Shown here: positions 59,610 to 64,000 of the stretch, in pieces | Layout: the number at the start of each line of letters is the position of its first letter | How positions within the stretch are numbered: the stretch's first letter is position 1 | Source: Ehrlichia chaffeensis str. Arkansas | GTDB taxonomy: Bacteria; Pseudomonadota; Alphaproteobacteria; Rickettsiales; Anaplasmataceae | Length of the DNA stretch: 64,000 bases | Assembly: GCF_000013145.1 (NCBI RefSeq) | Contig: NC_007799.1 | Span: forward strand, 868,001 to 932,000 | Direction of reading: 5' to 3' | Translations under genes and position numbers: made by a program | The notes under the pieces: model-generated | What the model saw: the letters and a program-made list of their open reading frames with translations, nothing else | Databases searched by the model: none | Told to the model about the DNA's origin: nothing

Positions 59610-60830
59610 TTAATGTTTTAAAAATAAGTGCGAGCTTACCATCAACTCTTCAACCATCTCCTTACTAATTACTACTTGATTCACATCAGAACTTCCAGGG
59701 CTTTCAAACATTAAATCAAGTAATAATGCTTCTAAAATAGCCCTTAAACCTCTAGCACCAGTTTTCCTGACAGCAGCCTTTTTTGCAATTACTGATAATG
59801 CACTATCATCAAACTGAAGATTAATATTATCCATTTCAAAAAGTTTCTTGTATTGTTTAACCAAAGAATTTTTTGGTTCAACTAAAATACGACATAAAGT
59901 ACTCTCATCAAGCTCACCTAAAGATGTAATAACAGGAATTCTACCAACAAACTCCGGAATTAAACCAAACTTCACTAAATCTTCTGGCTCAGTGTAACAA
60001 AAAATATCTTTATTCTTTGATACTTTTTGTACATTCGCTTCAAACCCCATACTACTACCTCTATGACGAGATTCTATAATTTTATCTAAACCATCAAACG
60101 CACCACCAAATATAAATAAAATATTATCAGTATTTATTTGTATAAACTCTTGATGTGGATGCTTCCTACCACCTTGAGGTGGGACAGAAGAAACTGTGCC
60201 TTCAATAACTTTCAATAAAGCTTGTTGAACACCTTCGCCAGATACATCACGAGTAATAGAAGTATTTTCAGACTTTCTAGAAATTTTATCTACTTCATCA
60301 ATATAAATTATGCCACGTTGTGCTGCATCAACATTAAAATTAGCTGCCTGCAATAATTTTAACAATATATTCTCTACATCCTCTCCAACATACCCTGCTT
60401 CCGTTAAAGTAGTAGCATCAGCCATCGCAAAAGGAACTTGTAAAACTCTAGCTAAAGTACGAGCTAATAATGTTTTTCCAGAACCAGTAGGTCCAATCAA
60501 CAAAACATTTGACTTAGAAATCTCAACTTCACTAATAACACTTAAATTCGATAAACGTTTATAATGATTATACACAGCAACTGATAAAACTTTTTTTGAG
60601 TGCTCTTGCCCTATAACATACTCATCAAGAACTTTCTTTATTTCCTTTGGTTTTAACTTAAGAGTATCCGTCTTTTTATAAGATCTACTTTCTTCTTGTA
60701 ATATACCACTACATAAATCAATACACTCATTACAAATAAAAACTGATGGCCCAGCAATTAACTTACGTACTTCACTATGAATCTTTCCGCAGAAAGAACA
60801 GCTACAAGAATTTTTTTCATTATCTGCCAT
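59610..60830 (-). CDS. clpX: ClpXP protease ATPase subunit ClpX
   Basis: ClpX unfolds tagged substrates and feeds them to ClpP. The 406-residue product starts with the four-cysteine zinc finger (CSFCGK at about residues 11-16, ICNECIDLC at about 33-41), then Walker [16 protein letters not shown], the GYVGEDVE pore motif, Walker [11 protein letters not shown] and the ClpP-contact region around the EFVGRIPVI segment. GGAGAG precedes the ATG. It is 16 bp after clpP and 9 bp before lon. Confidence 0.98.
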   Translation of the reverse strand: MADNEKNSCSCSFCGKIHSEVRKLIAGPSVFICNECIDLCSGILQEESRSYKKTDTLKLKPKEIKKVLDEYVIGQEHSKKVLSVAVYNHYKRLSNLSVISEVEISKSNVLLIGPTGSGKTLLARTLARVLQVPFAMADATTLTEAGYVGEDVENILLKLLQAANFNVDAAQRGIIYIDEVDKISRKSENTSITRDVSGEGVQQALLKVIEGTVSSVPPQGGRKHPHQEFIQINTDNILFIFGGAFDGLDKIIESRHRGSSMGFEANVQKVSKNKDIFCYTEPEDLVKFGLIPEFVGRIPVITSLGELDESTLCRILVEPKNSLVKQYKKLFEMDNINLQFDDSALSVIAKKAAVRKTGARGLRAILEALLLDLMFESPGSSDVNQVVISKEMVEELMVSSHLFLKH

Positions 60831-60846
60831 ATCTCTCCAATTTTAA

Positions 60847-61446
60847 TTACTCTACCCCAATATCGAGACGCTTCTCAATAACTTTATCAATAATACCAAA
60901 ATCTTTAGCTTTCTCAGCTCTCATAAAATTATCGCGTTCCATATTTGCAACAACTTCTGATAAATCTCTTCCTGTATGCTTTACATAAATATCATTAAGC
61001 CTACCCTTAATATCCAAGATCTCTTTAGCATGTATTTCTATATCAGTTGCTTGTCCTTGGAAACCACCTGAAGGTTGATGGATCATGATCCTAGAATTAG
61101 GAAGTGCATAACGCATTCCTGGTTCTCCAGCAGCCAATAACAAAGATCCCATAGAAGCAGCTTGCCCTAAACATAATGTAGAAACCTTAGGTTTTATATA
61201 CTGCATAGTGTCATATATTGATAACCCAGCTGTAACAACACCACCTGGAGAATTAATATACATACATATTTCTTTTTCTGGATTTTCAGATTCTAAAAAT
61301 ATAAGCTGCGCAACTATTAGACTTGCCATTTGATCTTCTATCGGTCCAGTTATGAAGATTATCCTTTCCTTTAACAATCGTGAATATATATCATATGCAC
61401 GCTCGCCTCTACTAGTCTGTTCAACTACCATGGGGACTAAAGTCAT
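60847..61446 (-). CDS. clpP: ClpP protease subunit
   Basis: ClpP is the barrel-shaped serine protease core. The start is set at ATG 61446 (199 residues, [10 protein letters not shown]): the Shine-Dalgarno AAAAGGAG lies 6 nt upstream of it but directly against the earlier ATG at 61452. The catalytic triad is visible: Ser in [14 protein letters not shown] (about residue 100), His in [10 protein letters not shown] and Asp in the [12 protein letters not shown]-downstream segment. It is 70 bp after tig. Confidence 0.98.
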   Translation of the reverse strand: MTLVPMVVEQTSRGERAYDIYSRLLKERIIFITGPIEDQMASLIVAQLIFLESENPEKEICMYINSPGGVVTAGLSIYDTMQYIKPKVSTLCLGQAASMGSLLLAAGEPGMRYALPNSRIMIHQPSGGFQGQATDIEIHAKEILDIKGRLNDIYVKHTGRDLSEVVANMERDNFMRAEKAKDFGIIDKVIEKRLDIGVE

Positions 61447-61516
61447 AGCCATCTCCTTTTCTTTACAATCACTATAAATGCTGTCTTAAACTAATCCATT
61501 TAATATAATTTTACAA

Positions 61517-62836
61517 CTATATATTCTCAAACATAAGGCTTATATCTTTAGCTGTCATAACCTTCTTGTCCTTTTTGGCCAGCCCTATTATATAGTTAAT
61601 GACCTTTTCTTCAAGTACTTTCCCACTAATATAATTAGCAAAATTTTTATTAGATTGCAGCATTTTCAACACATTACCAATATCTACTCCATAATCAGCA
61701 TAATTGCTCTGTATGAAGCTAAAAACATCTTCATTTTTAATAGTAATATTATTATGACGAGACATCTTTATCAGTAACATACCAAGCTTAACTCGCTTTA
61801 TTGCTTCCTTCTCTACATCAATTTGTATATCTTCTCCAGAATCACGTATTTCCTTGTTTATTTTTGCAATTTCTTGAGTAACAACACACTCTGGTACATC
61901 TATAACATAGTTAGCATCCATATAATCAAATAATTCTTTCTTCACTATAGTGAAAACCATTTGATCAAATTGTTGCTTTATTCTTTTCCTAGCAAAATCT
62001 TCCATATGACCTACATCTTTAAAGCCATAATCTTTTGCTATAGCTTCACTATCTCGCATACCTTTCATAACATATACACTTTTAACAGTAACTGACATAT
62101 CTGTAGTTTTTCCAGCAAGATGTACCATACCATAATCGTTAGGGAAAGTTAGAGGAAAAGTTTTAGATTCCCCAACTTTCATACCTATCAACTGATCTTC
62201 AAATTCTCTTAAAGCTACACCTTTACCTAACACCAACACAAAGTCCTTGGCAGAACCGCCTCTCAAGATTTTACCTTTTATTTTATTTTGATAATCAATA
62301 ACTAATTTATCACTGCCTTGAATTACATATTCCGGATCATCCACTATAACAAAATCAGGTCTTTGTTTTTTTAAATTTTCTATAAATTCATTGACATCAC
62401 ACTCTTGTATATCAACTTCTATATCGCTTAAAACTATATTATCAATATCCATTAATGGAGCTTCAGGCATAACCTCAAAACTCAGTTTATAGACTAAATC
62501 TTCTTCTTTATCATTATCAGAGTAATAGCTAGGATAAGAAACAATATCAATATTCGATGATATTATCTCTCCAAATTTACTATTTTTAACAAAATCAGAA
62601 GACGTACTTTCAATAGTCTTCTTCACTACACTAGTCATAGCTTCATTTAAATATTCTTTCCTTACTAAATCAATTGAAGCCTTTCCTACTCTAAAGCCAG
62701 GTACCTTTACATTCATAGCAATCTCTGACAACTTAGAATCTAACTGGTCTAAAAAATACTTTTTATCAACAGCAAATTCATATTCCCACTTCAATTTATC
62801 ATTTGAAACTTCTCTAACTACATAACTATTCAGCAT
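61517..62836 (-). CDS. tig: Trigger factor
   Basis: Trigger factor is the ribosome-bound chaperone and prolyl isomerase meeting nascent chains at the tunnel exit. The 439-residue product has the ribosome-docking segment [20 protein letters not shown] (family GFR-GK-P) at about residues 39-58, a central FKBP-like domain ([21 protein letters not shown]) and a helical C-terminus. The family Pro after GFRVGK is Ser here. It begins 29 bp after tRNA-Leu on the same strand and probably shares its transcript. Confidence 0.95.
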   Translation of the reverse strand: MLNSYVVREVSNDKLKWEYEFAVDKKYFLDQLDSKLSEIAMNVKVPGFRVGKASIDLVRKEYLNEAMTSVVKKTIESTSSDFVKNSKFGEIISSNIDIVSYPSYYSDNDKEEDLVYKLSFEVMPEAPLMDIDNIVLSDIEVDIQECDVNEFIENLKKQRPDFVIVDDPEYVIQGSDKLVIDYQNKIKGKILRGGSAKDFVLVLGKGVALREFEDQLIGMKVGESKTFPLTFPNDYGMVHLAGKTTDMSVTVKSVYVMKGMRDSEAIAKDYGFKDVGHMEDFARKRIKQQFDQMVFTIVKKELFDYMDANYVIDVPECVVTQEIAKINKEIRDSGEDIQIDVEKEAIKRVKLGMLLIKMSRHNNITIKNEDVFSFIQSNYADYGVDIGNVLKMLQSNKNFANYISGKVLEEKVINYIIGLAKKDKKVMTAKDISLMFENI

Positions 62837-62864
62837 ATTACAATACCCTTACTGATATATAAAG

Positions 62865-62946
62865 TGCGGATAGAGGGACTTGAACCCCCACAAGTTTCCT
62901 TACTAGGACCTAAACCTAGCACGTCTACCAATTCCGCCATATCCGC
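62865..62946 (-). tRNA. tRNA-Leu (anticodon UAG)
   Basis: The minus strand gives an 82-nt class II tRNA: acceptor GCGGATA with TATCCGC, anticodon stem CTAGG/CCTAG with loop TTTAGGT (UAG), a variable arm (TAAGGAAACTTGT) and T arm GGGGG-TTCAAGT-CCCTC. CCA is not encoded. The tRNA end lies 28 bp before the tig ATG. Confidence 0.95.
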
Positions 62947-62989
62947 ACAAAAATCATCGCTACAATATTAACAAACTATCAAGCACCAA

Positions 62990-63018
62990 ATTATAGACAC
63001 TTATCAGATAATTCTCAA
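62990..63018 (-). promoter_or_regulatory. Promoter for tRNA-Leu and the tig run
   Basis: Minus strand: TTGAGA, 17-bp spacer, consensus TATAAT; the -10 ends 43 bp before the tRNA. I see no other promoter between tRNA-Leu and tig. Confidence 0.6.
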
Positions 63019-63127
63019 GATTTTATAATCAAGTAGTAGACTTTACAATACGAGATAATTTTATTATACCAGCCCTATTATAACGATCACTTAACTACAT
63101 TATAAAACATTCACAACTTTCAATAAG

Positions 63128-63200
63128 TGATCCCGGTGTGATTCGAACACACGACATACTGATTAAGAGTCAATCGCTCTACCAACTGAGCTACGGGATC
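63128..63200 (-). tRNA. tRNA-Lys (anticodon CUU)
   Basis: The minus strand folds as a 73-nt tRNA: acceptor GATCCCG with CGGGATC, D arm GCTCAGTTGGTAGAGC, anticodon stem ATTGA/TCAGT (one T-G) with loop CTCTTAA (CUU), T arm GTGTG-TTCGAAT-CACAC. CCA is not encoded. Confidence 0.95.
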
Positions 63201-63226
63201 TTATAATTTACCACCCTTAAGTAATT

Positions 63227-63255
63227 AGACTAAACTTTGATAACACTTTTGTCAA
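63227..63255 (-). promoter_or_regulatory. Promoter for tRNA-Lys
   Basis: Minus strand: consensus TTGACA, 17-bp spacer, TAGTCT; the -10 ends 26 bp before the tRNA. Confidence 0.5.
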
Positions 63256-63360
63256 ATTCAAACACGTAACCTTTTACTTTATTATTTGATTAACATTGTA
63301 TTAACATAAAATACCTATTTTTCATTAAACTAATTTAATATTTTTTTCAATACGGTAATC

Positions 63361-63389
63361 TTGACTATTAACACTATAAATTATACAAT
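63361..63389 (+). promoter_or_regulatory. Promoter for the small lipoprotein and pgpA
   Basis: TTGACT, 17-bp spacer, TACAAT; the -10 ends 56 bp before the lipoprotein ATG. Confidence 0.6.
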
Positions 63390-63445
63390 AAGTGGATGCT
63401 AGATTAGCATAATTACGGAGTTTTCATGCTGCAAGGTTACATCAC

Positions 63446-63616
63446 ATGAGATTATTACAAATTCTTTTTCTTATGATATTAATGTGCACTATATCTAGTT
63501 GTGGTACTTTTTCAAAAAGAGAGCGCAGAATTAAGAGCCCATGCATCAATTCAGTAGACAGTAGTTCAGATTGTTATAAGTACCGTGTAAACGATCATTG
63601 GTTAAAACATCAGTAA
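63446..63616 (+). CDS. Small lipoprotein, 56 residues
   Basis: A short frame encodes a signal peptide MRLLQILFLMILMCTISSC, with a lipobox ending at Cys19 (TISS-C-G), followed by a basic, Ser-rich stretch (KRERRIKSPC) and ending YRVNDHWLKHQ. Processing at Cys19 would leave a mature lipoprotein of 38 residues with two further cysteines. Good promoter spacing supports it. Function unknown; small lipoproteins of this kind sit in the Ehrlichia outer membrane in general, but this one's place is inference. Confidence 0.75.
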   Translation: MRLLQILFLMILMCTISSCGTFSKRERRIKSPCINSVDSSSDCYKYRVNDHWLKHQ

Positions 63617-63699
63617 TTAGCATATTAATACTTCTTGTATAAGAAGTTAGGCTTATTTTAATAGTTTAAGTATTTTTATTTTTTTCATGTAGAGGTAGT

Positions 63700-64000
63700 A
63701 TGCAATTATATACAATAGTAGCTACATGGTTTGGATGTGGAAATATAACTAGAGCTCCAGGAACTATTGCTAGTTTTGCTACAATGCTACTTTCTCCTGC
63801 TATTATATTAAATAATTTATTTGGCATATTAATTATCGTATTAACAGGCATCATGGGTTTATTTGCAATTCCAAAATATTTACTGGACCACCCTAATATA
63901 GTTGACCCTAAAGAGATTGTTATAGACGAAGTCATCGGGCAATTAATAGCATTTTCTATCCCTATAGTCTTCTTCAGATATTATCAATACGTACCTCAGA
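63700..64000 (+). CDS. pgpA: Phosphatidylglycerophosphatase A (3' partial)
   Basis: PgpA removes the phosphate from phosphatidylglycerol phosphate, the last step of phosphatidylglycerol synthesis, in the inner membrane. The 100 residues in the window begin MQLYTIVATWFGCGNITRAP, with the family pattern T-FG-G-----PGT, and include the catalytic acidic motif DPKEIVIDEVIGQ (about residues 78-90). AGAGG sits 5 nt before the ATG. The gene runs off the end of the window. Compare the PgpA-like protein at 26363, which lacks the DE pair. Confidence 0.9.
   Translation, partial: MQLYTIVATWFGCGNITRAPGTIASFATMLLSPAIILNNLFGILIIVLTGIMGLFAIPKYLLDHPNIVDPKEIVIDEVIGQLIAFSIPIVFFRYYQYVPQ

Overview
The window looks like a chromosomal segment of an obligate intracellular alphaproteobacterium of the genus Ehrlichia, most probably Ehrlichia ruminantium. 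The basis is strong AT richness, long non-coding gaps, an alphaproteobacterial housekeeping set (a PleC-like kinase; the order tig-clpP-clpX-lon), ankyrin and tandem-repeat proteins, a GyrA with Ala at the quinolone position, and many tandem repeats of about 110-240 bp between genes. The species call is inference from these traits, not from a database search. I saw no transposase, prophage, CRISPR array or rRNA.

Layout. 1-4.2 kb: a large repeat-bearing protein (5' truncated by the window) and a 211-bp tandem array carrying tRNA-Gly and two broken copies of it. 4.4-15.4 kb: purB, a candidate small RNA, htpG, a YfgM-like membrane protein, nth, gyrA and a UvrD/PcrA helicase. 15.6-23.3 kb: an accessory block of four related proteins (three with a single N-terminal membrane anchor), a 240-bp repeat array, and a PilT-shaped protein whose ATPase motifs have all been lost. 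23.6-27.4 kb: mnmA, a 49-codon uvrA fragment, coq7-dsbB-(PgpA-like) and rpmG. 27.4-34.8 kb: a second accessory block with an ankyrin protein with two membrane helices, an Asp/Asn-rich tandem-repeat protein, and a protein joining leucine-rich-like repeats to a long acidic repeat domain. 35.3-43.9 kb: acpP-fabF, dprA, mutL, a PleC-like kinase and argD. 44.9-55.9 kb: a six-helix membrane protein, yggT-ftsK, a CorC/HlyC protein, a ThiE-like protein, ppsR, trhO and fmt. 56.2-64 kb: a tRNA with CAU anticodon, the protein quality-control run tig-clpP-clpX-lon with tRNA-Leu just upstream, tRNA-Lys, a 56-residue lipoprotein and the start of pgpA.

Themes. (1) Many genes are followed by tandem copies of their own 3' end (nth, dprA, ppsR, the 20.0-kb and 44.9-kb genes, tRNA-Gly), so the real gene is the complete terminal copy. 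(2) Promoters are easy to see: about fifteen TTGAC-like and TA...T pairs, nearly all spaced exactly 17 bp. (3) Perfect or near-perfect inverted repeats lie just upstream of purB, dprA and the leucine-rich/acidic-repeat gene and over the -10 of the yggT-ftsK promoter. (4) Two enzyme-derived proteins (PilT-like, PgpA-like) keep their fold signature without the catalytic residues.
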